Source: Neptunomonas phycophila (GTDB lineage Bacteria; Pseudomonadota; Gammaproteobacteria; Pseudomonadales; Balneatricaceae). Taken from it: a DNA stretch of 64,000 nt. Shown here piece after piece: positions 37,051-46,285 of this stretch. How positions within the stretch are numbered: position 1 is the first letter of the stretch; each line of letters begins with the position of its first letter. A model generated the notes under the pieces. It was not told the DNA's origin and made no database searches. It saw only the letters and a list, made by a program, of their open reading frames with translations. A program made the translations under genes and the position numbers. The stretch is from assembly GCF_001922575.1 (NCBI RefSeq), contig NZ_MRCI01000001.1:1984001-2048000 (forward strand), given 5' to 3'.

Positions 37051-38433
37051 TCAGATAAGGCCTTTTAACTCTTTTAACAAGCTACGCACCCCCTCTTCCA
37101 ATACAGGATGATAGAAGGGCATCCCTAATAAATCATCAACGCTGAGCTGTTGCTGTATCGACCATGCCAAGAGGTGAGCTAAATGTTCAGCATCAGGGCC
37201 CAAAATCTCAACACCAAGGAGGACCCCACTTTCTTTTTCTGCCCAAACTTTCATAAGGCCGTAATCACGACCTAATACTTTCGCCCGAGCCTGATTAGCA
37301 AAATCAAAACTGGCAACCGCATAATTACCGGCATAAGCCTGCTCAATTTGCGAAGGTTGTAAACCTATCGTCGCCATTTGTGGGTCTGAGAACACGATAG
37401 CAAGCGGAACAGTCCTTCGCCCTCGCTGTACATCAGACAACTGGGCTGCGTTACGCCCAGCAATAGCGCCTTCATCAACCGCTTCATGCAATAGTGGTAA
37501 GTGGTTGTTGGCATCACCAACAATAAAAATATGTGCAAGAGAGCACTGCAGTGTATGAGGATCAAAAACAGGGACGCCACGCTCATCTAACGCTAGGCTT
37601 GTATTTTCTAGACCTAAATGATCAACATTAGGACGACGGCCAGTCGCTGCTAGGAGGTAATCAAAGGTCTCTGTCTTTAGTTGGCCATTGTTTACGAAAG
37701 TCACTTCAACACCATCAGCAAATTCTTTGATGCCATTTACCTGTGCATCAGGGTCCAGTGGAAATTCACGGCTAAAGCACTCAAGTGCGGCTTGACGAAT
37801 GTCCGTATCTCCAAGAGGCCCCACAGAGCCACCCACACCCAACATCCGAACCCTCACACCTAAACGAGACAACGCCTGGCCCAACTCCAGACCAATAACT
37901 CCAGGACCAAAAACAACTACGGACTTAGGTAAAGTCGACAGCTCAAACAGATCATCATTCAGCAACAACCGTTTGCCAGCTAACCGCAACATATCCGGCA
38001 CGGCAGGACGCGAGCCGGTAGCAATAATCACCCGATCAACTTCTATCAATTCACCCTCAGACGTTTCAAGCCGGTGATCCGCTACAAAGCGTACTGATTG
38101 ATCCAATTTATCCAGTTCCGGAATGGACTCCATCCCTTTCAGCACCTTGGCTACAAAGCGATCACGCATCTGACGCACGCGTTCCAAAACGGCAACGCCA
38201 TCAACGTGCACCTGACGTGCAGTAATCCCAAAAGTACTGGCATGCTGGATGTTCCACGCGGCATCGGCTGCGGATATCAAAAGCTTACTGGGCATACAAC
38301 CAACACGCGCACACGTAGTGCCAAGCGGACCCGGATCAATCAGTAGAACCGAATCGCTATATTTACGAGCCGAACGATAGGCGGTAAGGCCCGCGCTACC
38401 AGCACCGATCACAGCAATATTGACTTTACGCAT
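37051..38433 (-). CDS. Dihydrolipoyl-dehydrogenase-like flavoprotein
   Basis: Pyridine-nucleotide disulfide oxidoreductase, 460 residues. The FAD motif is IAVIGAGSAGL, the redox disulfide is in GTTCARVGCMPSKLL, the NAD motif is VVFGPGVIGLELGQ, IFIVGDAN binds FAD again, and the C-terminal dimer region has the HP pair (FYHPVLEEGV). No dehydrogenase-complex subunits are adjacent, so it is a stand-alone paralog (as seen in many Pseudomonas-like genomes) and not the E3 of a 2-oxoacid complex at this site. The true electron acceptor is unknown. Confidence 0.88.
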   Translation of the reverse strand: MRKVNIAVIGAGSAGLTAYRSARKYSDSVLLIDPGPLGTTCARVGCMPSKLLISAADAAWNIQHASTFGITARQVHVDGVAVLERVRQMRDRFVAKVLKGMESIPELDKLDQSVRFVADHRLETSEGELIEVDRVIIATGSRPAVPDMLRLAGKRLLLNDDLFELSTLPKSVVVFGPGVIGLELGQALSRLGVRVRMLGVGGSVGPLGDTDIRQAALECFSREFPLDPDAQVNGIKEFADGVEVTFVNNGQLKTETFDYLLAATGRRPNVDHLGLENTSLALDERGVPVFDPHTLQCSLAHIFIVGDANNHLPLLHEAVDEGAIAGRNAAQLSDVQRGRRTVPLAIVFSDPQMATIGLQPSQIEQAYAGNYAVASFDFANQARAKVLGRDYGLMKVWAEKESGVLLGVEILGPDAEHLAHLLAWSIQQQLSVDDLLGMPFYHPVLEEGVRSLLKELKGLI

Positions 38434-38656
38434 ATGAAATCCCTATCAGCACTGAATACATAACATTAGATTATACTAATACATAGTATCTGCATTGATA
38501 GAGATCATGTTTGGCGGTTGACGTAATACTGCTCAGGAACATGAGACAGGGGTTATGACAACAAAGGAGATAAAACACTAATTTATGTAGCGTACCGACA
38601 GATGACTAGATTATTGAGATTACTTAGGATGGTTTAGAAGCACTGGTATTTTAGAA

Positions 38657-38732
38657 TGGTGGAGCCTAGCGGGATCGAACCGCTGACCTGTTCGCTGCCA
38701 GCGAACCGCTCTCCCAGCTGAGCTAAGGCCCC
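38657..38732 (-). tRNA. tRNA-Ala (anticodon GGC)
   Basis: 76-nt cloverleaf with encoded CCA. The acceptor stem is GGGGCCU/AGGCUCC with the G3-U70 wobble that identifies alanine tRNA. The D arm contains AGCUCAGCUGGGAGAGC, the anticodon stem is UUCGCU-GGC-AGCGAA, and the T arm is GGUUCGAUCC. Anticodon GGC reads GCC/GCU. Confidence 0.97.
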
Positions 38733-38841
38733 ATTGATTAGCACGAGGGGTGTTGATGTGTGCCTTGGAATCGGCGCTTATAATCTATAGATTTGACGGC
38801 CATGTCAATGACTTTTATCGATTTTATAGCGGCGCACTCAT

Positions 38842-38865
38842 AAAAAAGCCCGCATAGGCGGGCTT
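38842..38865 (-). terminator. Intrinsic terminator of gltX
   Basis: On the minus strand AAGCCCGC-ctat-GCGGGCTT is followed by TTTT; it lies 18 bp after the gltX stop. Confidence 0.88.
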
Positions 38866-38882
38866 GATGATCATGAAGTCGT

Positions 38883-40379
38883 TTATGCGATTTCGTTTGC
38901 AATAACGCGGAATTCTTTTTCCCAGCGTTTTGCTTCTTTTTTAGATGGACCACCGACGGTGTTAACGGCATGACGTAAACGAGCACGCACCATGTCTGGG
39001 CCTAAAATGGACATCGAATCCATGACCGATACGGTTTGGTTTGTTCCTGCCACGGCAATAAACAACGGGAATAGGAAATCACGTAGTTTGTAGCCCATCT
39101 TTTCAGACAGTTGTTTCATCTGAGCAAACAAGTGGTCTTTTTCCCAGTTGTTTTCGGTATCAAGCAACCATACGGCGTATTGAAGGATACGTTTGGTATC
39201 ATCAATCGTTAGGCTCTTATGCTCAAAGTCCGCTTCGTTAATTGGCAACATGCCCGAGAGGAAGAACGAGGCTAATGGCGCGACATCCGAGAATTTCTCG
39301 ACGCGTTGCTGGATTAATGGAACGATCTGCATCAGGTACTCAGGGTTAAGTGCCCACTGTTGAAAACGCTCTGCAAACTCGGCGTGGGTTAAGTTCTCAC
39401 GTAACCATGTGCCGTTTAGCCAGCTAAGCTTCTCTTGATCAAAAACAGGGCCACCCAGTGAAACACGAGTGATGTCAAAGTTGGCGAACATCTCGTCACG
39501 CGTAAACTTCTCGCGCTCATCCGGCATAGACCAGCCCATACGACCCAAGTAGTTAAGCAAGGCTTCGGCCATATAACCCATGCGCTGGTAATACAAAATA
39601 CTGGTCGGGTTTTTACGCTTAGATAGCTTGGATCTATCTGGGTTACGCAACAACGGCATGTGACATAGCGTTGGCATATCCCAACCAAAGTATTGGTACA
39701 GCAGCTTGTGCTTAGGTGCCGAGTTGATCCACTCCTCGCCGCGAATAACGTGAGTGATCTCCATTAGGTGATCATCAACCACGTTTGCAAGGTGGTAGGT
39801 TGGCATACCATCTGATTTTAGCAAGATCTGAGCATCAACCATGCCCCACTCTAATTCGATTGGTCCGCGTAATAGATCATCAACCACGCAGACGCCGTCA
39901 TCTTCAGGGACGCACATACGGATAACAAAAGGAGCCTCTGCCGCTTTACGCTTTTCGACTTCGTCTGCCGGTAAGGCTAAATCGCTCTGTTTTAGCGCGG
40001 TGTGGCCACCCGCAGCGCGACGCGCTTCGCGCAATTCGTCTAGCTCTTCTGACGTGCGATAACAGATAAACGCATGCCCTTTCTCTACTAAATCGTAAGC
40101 ATATTGCGCATACATGTCTTTACGTTCGCTTTGGCGGTAAGGACCATGAGGGCCTCCAACATCTGGACCTTCATCCCATTCCAGGCCTAACCAATGCAAT
40201 GAATCGAGGATCTTTTGTTCCGATTCTGACGTGCTACGTGTCTGGTCGGTATCCTCTATGCGGAGGATAAATTGCCCGCCATGCTGGCGCGCAAACGCCA
40301 AGTTAAACAAGGCTATGTAGGCTGTGCCTACATGAGGATCGCCTGTCGGCGATGGTGCAACACGTGTACGTACAGTCAT
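38883..40379 (-). CDS. gltX: Glutamyl-tRNA synthetase
   Basis: Class I aminoacyl-tRNA synthetase, 498 residues. It starts [21 protein letters not shown], with the HIGH-type motif as HVGT. KMSKS is present as SKLSKRKN (about residue 250). [12 protein letters not shown] and [26 protein letters not shown] are standard for GluRS. The C-terminal anticodon-binding domain is complete, ending [10 protein letters not shown]. The discriminating GluRS type and a Zn-binding insertion could not be judged. Housekeeping gene followed by a terminator and tRNA-Ala on the same strand. Confidence 0.97.
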   Translation of the reverse strand: MTVRTRVAPSPTGDPHVGTAYIALFNLAFARQHGGQFILRIEDTDQTRSTSESEQKILDSLHWLGLEWDEGPDVGGPHGPYRQSERKDMYAQYAYDLVEKGHAFICYRTSEELDELREARRAAGGHTALKQSDLALPADEVEKRKAAEAPFVIRMCVPEDDGVCVVDDLLRGPIELEWGMVDAQILLKSDGMPTYHLANVVDDHLMEITHVIRGEEWINSAPKHKLLYQYFGWDMPTLCHMPLLRNPDRSKLSKRKNPTSILYYQRMGYMAEALLNYLGRMGWSMPDEREKFTRDEMFANFDITRVSLGGPVFDQEKLSWLNGTWLRENLTHAEFAERFQQWALNPEYLMQIVPLIQQRVEKFSDVAPLASFFLSGMLPINEADFEHKSLTIDDTKRILQYAVWLLDTENNWEKDHLFAQMKQLSEKMGYKLRDFLFPLFIAVAGTNQTVSVMDSMSILGPDMVRARLRHAVNTVGGPSKKEAKRWEKEFRVIANEIA

Positions 40380-40676
40380 TCTCTTCCTACCACAACAACG
40401 ATGATTGAATATATGAGTGAATCAATGCGTAAAGCTTAATAATGAAATAAGACATACGAAAAAGCGGTATTATACGCATGCAAACCGCGCCGTGCTAATC
40501 GACATGCCACCTAGCTAATGGTTTATTTTTTCTGAGCAACAATGGGACGCATGGCGTATTTATTGCTTATCCCGCCTATGTGTAGAATAGCGGGAATAAT
40601 GAATTGGGTGAGGTTCGCTGGCTCCACCGGCCAGTATTCTTGTTTATCTATGATGAAAGCTGCTTAGGACTCTCAA
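40380..40676. other. Divergent promoter region gltX / nasT
   Basis: No gene seen. A short hairpin CCCGCcTAT/ATAGCGGG lies at 40571-40593 without a T-run. AGGA about 8 bp before the TTG at 40677 is the ribosome-binding site of nasT. Promoters for gltX and nasT must lie here, but no clear -35/-10 pair stands out. Confidence 0.5.
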
Positions 40677-41261
40677 TTGAAGAAACGTTTATCTGTACTG
40701 GTTATCGATGAAGATCGAGGACGTGCCGCTCTGGTTGAGCAGGCGTTGCGTGATCAAGGCTATGACGTTTTAGCCCGCCTTGATACAACCGATCATTTAG
40801 CTGACCGAGTGGAAGAGCTAAAACCCGATATGATTATTGTGGACCTAGACTCGCCCGATCGCGACGTCCTAGAGAACATGGCAATCCTTAACCAGAGTTC
40901 GCCGCGCCCGGTTGTAATGTTTGCCGAACAGGGTGATCAGCCAACCATCGAAAAGGCGATTCGTGCAGGTGTAAGTGCTTATATTGTTGATGGACTAGAA
41001 CATCACCGTATGAAAGCCATTTTAGATGTGGCCGCTGCACGTTTTAGAGAGTTCCAAGCATTACGCTCTGAGTTAGCTGACGCCAAAAATGAGTTAGCTG
41101 ACCGTAAAATAGTTGAGCGTGCTAAAGGCTTAGTCATGAAACATAACCGCTGCTCAGAAGAGCAAGCCTTTAAAGCAATGCGCAAAATGGCGATGGATCA
41201 ACAAAAGCCATTAAACGATATTGCTAAAAATATTATTTCTGTTTTGGAGTTGGTGTCATGA
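40677..41261 (+). CDS. nasT: Nitrate-responsive antiterminator NasT (receiver + ANTAR)
   Basis: RNA-binding response regulator of 194 residues, using a TTG start with AGGA upstream. Receiver domain residues about 5-120 (VLVIDEDRGR; phosphorylation-site-like Asp in IIVDLDSP). ANTAR domain about 130-190 (ADRKIVERAKGLVMKHNRCSEEQAFKAMRKMAMD, typical IVERAKGLLM core). It overlaps nasS by 4 bp. NasT stimulates read-through of leader terminators; matching leaders are seen before nrtA, narK, the FAD gene/nirB and nasA. Confidence 0.93.
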   Translation: MKKRLSVLVIDEDRGRAALVEQALRDQGYDVLARLDTTDHLADRVEELKPDMIIVDLDSPDRDVLENMAILNQSSPRPVVMFAEQGDQPTIEKAIRAGVSAYIVDGLEHHRMKAILDVAAARFREFQALRSELADAKNELADRKIVERAKGLVMKHNRCSEEQAFKAMRKMAMDQQKPLNDIAKNIISVLELVS

Positions 41262-42412
41262 ATTCAGCAACCACCGATATCCGTTTACCTGACGATTTTC
41301 CTGCTGCCGAAAAATCTGAATTGAACATTGGATATATCCCCCTACTCGACTGTATACCCGTAGTCGCTGCAAAAGAGTTAGGCTTTTTTGAAGAAGCGGG
41401 CTTATCCGTAACACTTAGCCGCGAATCATCGTGGGCAAGCATTCGGGATAAAGTGCAGTATGGCCTGTTAGACGCCGCCCCAATGCCGGCAGGTATTGTG
41501 TTGGCCAGTGCTATGCGCTTAGGCGCTAGCCAACCTATGGTGACGGCTATGGGACTGGGGCTAAACGGCAATGCCATTACGGTATCAAATACCTTATGGG
41601 AGGCAATCAACCCATCCAATATTGCACTCAATAGCGAGCAAGCGGCGCTGGCACTAAAAAGCTACCTTGAAGGTTTTGAGGGTACTCTAAACGTTGCTTC
41701 TGTCCATACGTATTCCACTCATCACTTTCTATTACGGGAATGGCTGCAGCACTTCGATATAGACCCGCAAGGGAAACTAAAACTGATCGTTGTGCCTCCT
41801 CCGCAAATGGTTGATGCCATGCAGCGCGGCGTGATTGATATTTTTTGTGTGGGCGAACCTTGGAACAGTTTGGCGCAGGCCAAAGGCGTTGGACACAAGC
41901 TGCTAAGCGGCCATCAAATTTGGGAAAATGCACCAGATAAAGTGCTCGGTGTGACTAAAGCTTGGAGCGAAAGCAACCCTGCAACCCACCAACGCCTCAT
42001 TGCCGCTCTTTTAAAGGCTTGCTCGTGGTTAGATAACGAAACAAATAAACTGAGTGGATTTGCACTGTTATTAAACAACGATTACATCCCTATTGATGAC
42101 ATTGATAGTATAAACCTGCTATTTGGGCAGCATAGTTTTACTCCGCCCATTGCTACCTTCCCATGGCTATCGCAGGCCAGATGGTTTAGCCAACACATTC
42201 TCAATGTCAGCGATCACAATCAGGCTCCAGAATCTTTGGATAACATTGTCGAACAAACCTATTTAACGAGCTTATACCGCGAGGTGGCTAGTGCGCTCGA
42301 CATAAACCTCCCTTGTGAGAACACAAAAGACGAAGGCGTTCATGCTGGCAATTGGGAAATAGCCGGCACACACCACCCTATTGTCATGCCGTCCGATATT
42401 CGTTTTCGATAG
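41258..42412 (+). CDS. nasS: Nitrate sensor NasS (cytoplasmic NrtA-like protein)
   Basis: 384-residue nitrate-binding-protein relative without signal peptide. It shares the [10 protein letters not shown] stretch and the YCVGEPWN-type segment (FCVGEPWNSLAQ) with the exported NrtA encoded at 42717. In the known Nas system NasS holds NasT in the absence of nitrate and releases it when nitrate binds. The order nasT-nasS with overlapping ATGA is as in Pseudomonas. Confidence 0.92.
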   Translation: MNSATTDIRLPDDFPAAEKSELNIGYIPLLDCIPVVAAKELGFFEEAGLSVTLSRESSWASIRDKVQYGLLDAAPMPAGIVLASAMRLGASQPMVTAMGLGLNGNAITVSNTLWEAINPSNIALNSEQAALALKSYLEGFEGTLNVASVHTYSTHHFLLREWLQHFDIDPQGKLKLIVVPPPQMVDAMQRGVIDIFCVGEPWNSLAQAKGVGHKLLSGHQIWENAPDKVLGVTKAWSESNPATHQRLIAALLKACSWLDNETNKLSGFALLLNNDYIPIDDIDSINLLFGQHSFTPPIATFPWLSQARWFSQHILNVSDHNQAPESLDNIVEQTYLTSLYREVASALDINLPCENTKDEGVHAGNWEIAGTHHPIVMPSDIRFR

Positions 42413-42537
42413 AGGACTAAAGGCCTAGTAAATGTGCGCCAACCTAGTGCCTAACTGGGTAGTGGCGCTCAAAAAATGCACAAATTAATGCACAATTAGC
42501 TAGATCATCCCCACTAAACTCACATAGCTTTTCTCTT

Positions 42538-42563
42538 AAAAGCCCGTTATAGCGGGCTTTTTA
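42538..42563 (+). terminator. Intrinsic terminator of nasTS
   Basis: AAAAGCCCG-TTATAG-CGGGCTTTTT: 9-bp stem with T-run, directly before the nrtA promoter, so it insulates nrtA from nasTS transcription. Confidence 0.9.
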
Positions 42564-42568
42564 AATAT

Positions 42569-42586
42569 TTGGCACGCTCTCTGCTA
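42569..42586 (+). promoter_or_regulatory. Sigma-54 type promoter of nrtABD
   Basis: TTGGCACG-CTCT-CTGCTA matches the -24/-12 consensus (TTGGCACG N4 TTGCW) with the invariant GG and GC at the right 10-bp spacing; one mismatch. Predicted start near 42597, just before the leader. TGCAC repeats at 42486-42502 are possible NtrC sites. Confidence 0.85.
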
Positions 42587-42637
42587 TATCAAATTAAGTA
42601 CATACACATCATTACATATGTACACATAATTTATTTA

Positions 42638-42697
42638 GGCAAAGGCGCCCTTTGGACCGGATCTCACCCTCCGGTCGGGGCGCCTTTTCTGTTTTTA
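42638..42697 (+). promoter_or_regulatory. NasT-responsive leader with attenuating terminator (nrtA)
   Basis: A hairpin GGC-AAAGGC-GCC (42638-42649) presents a hexaloop with A at 1 and G at 4, the ANTAR target. Its loop end and 3' arm (GGCGCC, 42644-42649) are also the 5' arm of a terminator that closes with GGCGCC (42679-42684), enclosing GGACCGGA/TCCGGTC, and ends in TTTTCTGTTTTT. The two folds exclude each other. An upstream GTACATA/TATGTAC stem (42598-42623) may be the first hairpin of the leader. Confidence 0.85.
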
Positions 42698-42716
42698 TAC
42701 TTAGGGAGCTTGAAAC

Positions 42717-44138
42717 ATGTCCAACGATTTTCTGAAAAAGAATGTTCTGAAGTCTGTCATCGGCCGCCGTAACTTGTTACGCAAAACCGTTATGACATTT
42801 GGTGCGGCTGCGGTTTCAAGCCTATTGGCTTTCACACCTGCTCACGCAGAAATAGGCGAGCCGGAAAAAGAAGATCTTAAGTTCGGCTTCATTAAATTAA
42901 CGGATATGGCGCCTTTGGCCATTGCTTACGAGAAAGGCTATTTTGAAGATGAAGGCTTGTATGTCACTCTCGAAGCACAAGCAAACTGGAAAGTCTTACT
43001 AGACCGCGTAATCGACGGCCAGCTTGACGGTGCTCATATGCTCGCAGGCCAACCCTTAGGTGCAACCATCGGTTACGGTACTGAAGCGCATATCATCACT
43101 GCATTCAGCATGGACTTAAACGGTAACGCAATTACCGTTTCTAACGATATCTGGGAGCAAATGAAACCCAATATTCCAACAGGCGATGATGGAAAACCCG
43201 TACACCCCATCAAAGCAGATGCTTTAAAGCCTGTCGTCGAAAAGTTTAAGTCAGAAGGCAAACCTTTCAAAATGGGTATGGTTTTCCCTGTTTCGACCCA
43301 CAATTACGAGCTACGTTATTGGTTAGCTGCTGGCGGTATAAACCCAGGGTTCTACTCTTCAGGCTCTGATGTGCAAGGCATTACCAATGCTGACGCTTTG
43401 CTATCGGTAACGCCACCACCTCAAATGCCCGCCACAATGGAAGCTGGCACTATTTATGGTTATTGCGTGGGCGAGCCATGGAACCAACAAGCTGTATTTA
43501 AAGGGATTGGGGTTCCTGTGGTGACCGATTACGAAATTTGGCGTGATAACCCAGAGAAAGTCTTTGGCGTATCCAGCCAATGGGCTGATCAATACCCCAA
43601 TACACACTTACGTGTCGTAAAAGCGATGATCCGCGCCGCTAAATGGCTAGATGAAGACAACAACGCCAACCGTCCTGAAGCGGTGAAAATATTGTCGCAG
43701 CCCAACTATGTGGGTGCAGATTACGACGTTATCGCCAACTCGATGACAGGTACATTTGAGTATGAAAAAGGCGACAAGCGTGATGTGCCTGATTTCAACG
43801 TATTCTTCCGCTACAACGCAACCTACCCTTACTATTCAGACGCCATTTGGTATCTAACGCAGATGCGCCGTTGGGGGCAAATTGACGAGCAAAAGCCTGA
43901 TAGCTGGTACATGGATATCGCTAAAAAAGTGTATCGTCCTGACATTTACGCCCAAGCCGCTCAAGCCTTAATTGAAGAAGGCACGATGGAAGCGTCTGAC
44001 TTTCCAGACTTCGCAACAGAAGATGGTTTCAAACCACCGCAGACAGGCTTTATCGATGGGATTACCTATGATGGTAAGCAACCAAACGATTACCTCACCA
44101 AGTTCAAAATTGGTTTGAAAAACGACGAAAAGATCTAA
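42717..44138 (+). CDS. nrtA: Nitrate ABC transporter substrate-binding protein
   Basis: 473 residues. N-terminal twin-arginine-type signal ([29 protein letters not shown]) ending before EIGEPEK. The mature protein has the NrtA/CmpA landmarks [59 protein letters not shown] and [17 protein letters not shown] precedes the ATG. First gene of the importer operon, with a hairpin directly after its stop. Confidence 0.95.
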   Translation: MSNDFLKKNVLKSVIGRRNLLRKTVMTFGAAAVSSLLAFTPAHAEIGEPEKEDLKFGFIKLTDMAPLAIAYEKGYFEDEGLYVTLEAQANWKVLLDRVIDGQLDGAHMLAGQPLGATIGYGTEAHIITAFSMDLNGNAITVSNDIWEQMKPNIPTGDDGKPVHPIKADALKPVVEKFKSEGKPFKMGMVFPVSTHNYELRYWLAAGGINPGFYSSGSDVQGITNADALLSVTPPPQMPATMEAGTIYGYCVGEPWNQQAVFKGIGVPVVTDYEIWRDNPEKVFGVSSQWADQYPNTHLRVVKAMIRAAKWLDEDNNANRPEAVKILSQPNYVGADYDVIANSMTGTFEYEKGDKRDVPDFNVFFRYNATYPYYSDAIWYLTQMRRWGQIDEQKPDSWYMDIAKKVYRPDIYAQAAQALIEEGTMEASDFPDFATEDGFKPPQTGFIDGITYDGKQPNDYLTKFKIGLKNDEKI

Positions 44139-44164
44139 TTGTAGATCACAGTAAAACCTGACCC

Positions 44165-44188
44165 TGCCCCACCACGGCTGGTGGGGCA
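44165..44188 (+). repeat. mRNA-protecting hairpin between nrtA and nrtB
   Basis: TGCCCCACC-acggct-GGTGGGGCA, a 9-bp perfect stem without a T-run between the binding-protein and permease genes. It mirrors the arrangement in the inositol transporter and would keep nrtA mRNA in excess. Confidence 0.65.
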
Positions 44189-44202
44189 CCTACAGGAGCC
44201 GA

Positions 44203-45210
44203 ATGATGAGCGCTATATTATTAAAAATGAGTTGGCTTGAGCCGTTTGTTAAGATCGCACAGGGCGAGCGTCCGGGTGATCAATTAATGGTAATACTTCG
44301 ATCAATTGGAGTGCCGTTAATTGGACTAGTGATCTTTTTATTCATCTGGCAAGTTGGCGCCAAAAATATCAATACATCGCTCGGTACCTTCCCCGGCCCT
44401 GCTGCGGTGTATGAGCAAACAGTTAATTTGTTTGCCGAGCACAACGCAGAGCGAGAAAAAGAAAAAGCATTTTACGAGCGCCAAGAAGTGCGCAACGAAA
44501 AAAAGCTGGCTAAGAACCCAGATGCAGAAGTAAAGATTCGCCCCTACACAGGTGCACCAACATTTATTGATCAAATCTGGACCAGTTTAGGCACAGTCAT
44601 GACGGGCTTTTTAGTCGCCTCGTTGGTGGCGATACCTCTAGGCATCATGATTGGATTAAATTCAACGTTATACACGGCTATCAACCCCCTTATTCAACTG
44701 TTCAAGCCAGTTTCGCCTTTGGCTTGGTTACCGCTGGTGACTATGGTCGTCTCGGCAGTGTATGTCACAGACGATCCTATGTTTGCCAAGTCCTTTGTTA
44801 CATCGGTGATTACCGTCTCTTTATGCTCTATTTGGCCAACACTTTTAAACACGGCAGTTGGTGTATCTAGCATCAGTAAAGATCTGCAAAACGTCAGCCA
44901 AGTACTGCGACTTAACTGGATTACACATGTTATTAAGATTGTTATTCCGTCAGCAATCCCGTCTATCTTTACTGGCCTGCGCTTGTCGCTGGGTATTGCA
45001 TGGATGGTGTTGATTGCCGCTGAGATGCTAGCTCAGAACCCTGGCTTGGGTAAATTTGTATGGGATGAATTCCAAAATGGCAGCTCGCAATCACTGGGAC
45101 GCATTATGGTCGCTGTCATTGCTATCGGCTTTATCGGATTCTTATTAGACCGCTTAATGCTCATGATTCAACGTAAAGTCTCTTGGGACAAATCAGTCGC
45201 CTTGCGCTAA
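44203..45210 (+). CDS. nrtB: Nitrate ABC transporter permease
   Basis: 335 residues with AGGAG before the ATG. After an N-terminal helix (VPLIGLVIFLFIWQVG) there is an unusually long charged segment (about residues 75-115, AEHNAEREKEKAFYERQEVRN), then the BPD_transp_1 domain with the EAA loop in NVSQVLRLNWITHVIKIVIPSAIPSI. IAAEMLAQNPGLGKFVWDEFQNGSSQSLGRI is typical NrtB. Confidence 0.93.
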   Translation: MMSAILLKMSWLEPFVKIAQGERPGDQLMVILRSIGVPLIGLVIFLFIWQVGAKNINTSLGTFPGPAAVYEQTVNLFAEHNAEREKEKAFYERQEVRNEKKLAKNPDAEVKIRPYTGAPTFIDQIWTSLGTVMTGFLVASLVAIPLGIMIGLNSTLYTAINPLIQLFKPVSPLAWLPLVTMVVSAVYVTDDPMFAKSFVTSVITVSLCSIWPTLLNTAVGVSSISKDLQNVSQVLRLNWITHVIKIVIPSAIPSIFTGLRLSLGIAWMVLIAAEMLAQNPGLGKFVWDEFQNGSSQSLGRIMVAVIAIGFIGFLLDRLMLMIQRKVSWDKSVALR

Positions 45211-45223
45211 TTGGAGAAAAAAG

Positions 45224-46105
45224 ATGGTTCACTTAGACTTAACAGACGTTTCAATCGAATTCCCCACTCCAAAAGGCCCATATGTGGCCCTGGACGGGGT
45301 CAACCTAAAAATCCAGCAAGGAGAATTCATCTCCCTAATAGGTCACTCAGGGTGCGGTAAATCAACCGTTCTCAACATTGTGGCAGGCCTATACCAAGCC
45401 ACTCGTGGTGGCGTGGTGCTGGATGGCAAAGAAGTAAACGAACCAGGCCCTGAACGTGCCGTTGTGTTCCAAAACCACTCACTGCTGCCGTGGCTTAGCG
45501 TTTATCAAAATGTTGAATTAGCCGTTAAACAGGTTTTTAAAGGCAAGAAAACGAAGGCCGAAATGCGCGAGTGGATCTTGCACAACCTAAATCTAGTGCA
45601 CATGTCCCATGCTCTTGATAAACGTCCTGATGAAATTTCGGGCGGTATGAAGCAGCGCGTTGGTATAGCTCGCGCACTGGCGATGGAACCTACCGTATTG
45701 TTAATGGATGAGCCCTTTGGTGCATTAGATGCGCTAACGCGCGCTCATTTGCAAGACTCCTTAATGGACATCCAAAATGACCTAAACAACACCGTCATTA
45801 TGATCACACATGATGTCGATGAAGCGGTGCTGCTATCTGACCGCATCGTTATGATGACCAACGGCCCTGCCGCTACGGTAGGGGAAGTGTTGGACATTAA
45901 GCTTGAACGACCGCGTAACCGTATTGAGTTAGCCGATGACGCTGAATATAACCATTACCGTCACGAAGTACTGAGCTTCCTTTACGAAAAGCAGCGAAAG
46001 CCTGATGAAGCCTCGGCTGAAAAACCGGCACAGAACCTGCATCCTGATTCAACGGAACCCAAAGATCCTGTTAAAAGATCCGCTTCAAACTCAGAAGCTG
46101 CATGA
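45224..46105 (+). CDS. nrtD: Nitrate ABC transporter ATPase
   Basis: 293 residues, single nucleotide-binding domain without the extra solute-binding domain of cyanobacterial NrtC. Walker A is GHSGCGKST, signature ISGGMKQRVGIARAL, Walker B VLLMDEPFGALDA, switch His in ITHDVDEA. A polar low-complexity tail follows from about residue 265 (KPDEASAEKPAQ). It lies 13 bp after nrtB. Confidence 0.94.
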   Translation: MVHLDLTDVSIEFPTPKGPYVALDGVNLKIQQGEFISLIGHSGCGKSTVLNIVAGLYQATRGGVVLDGKEVNEPGPERAVVFQNHSLLPWLSVYQNVELAVKQVFKGKKTKAEMREWILHNLNLVHMSHALDKRPDEISGGMKQRVGIARALAMEPTVLLMDEPFGALDALTRAHLQDSLMDIQNDLNNTVIMITHDVDEAVLLSDRIVMMTNGPAATVGEVLDIKLERPRNRIELADDAEYNHYRHEVLSFLYEKQRKPDEASAEKPAQNLHPDSTEPKDPVKRSASNSEAA

Positions 46106-46195
46106 TTTAATAGGCATTTTTAGAGAAAGCCGCCATTTAGCCAGCATCATTATGGTGCAAATTAAATCAATGGCTCAATAAAAAGCACTGTTACA

Positions 46196-46249
46196 GAGCA
46201 AAGACGCTCGGCAAACCGATAAATAATTATTGGTTTTCCGGGCGTTTTT
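46196..46249 (+). promoter_or_regulatory. NasT-type leader/attenuator before the NarK-type gene
   Basis: GAGC-AAAGAC-GCTC (46196-46209) forms a 4-bp stem with an AnnGnn hexaloop. Its 3' arm joins a terminator CGCTCGG (46205-46211)/CCGGGCG (46238-46244), with an inner AAACCGATAA/TTATTGGTTT stem, then TTTTT. It sits about 40 bp before the ATG. No correctly spaced sigma-54 site precedes it, so transcription may come through from nrtABD and be gated here. Confidence 0.8.
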
Positions 46250-46285
46250 CGTTTTTGGCGTGTAAGCAAATACGGATACCCGACA

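Noticed and set aside
37051-38433. E3 subunit of a 2-oxoacid dehydrogenase complex
   Set aside because: No E1 or E2 genes nearby; treated as a stand-alone paralog.
46170-46187. Possible sigma-54 promoter before the NarK-type gene (TGGCTCAATAAAAAGC)
   Set aside because: GG to GC spacing is one base too long compared with the three good promoters; sigma-54 tolerates little spacing change.
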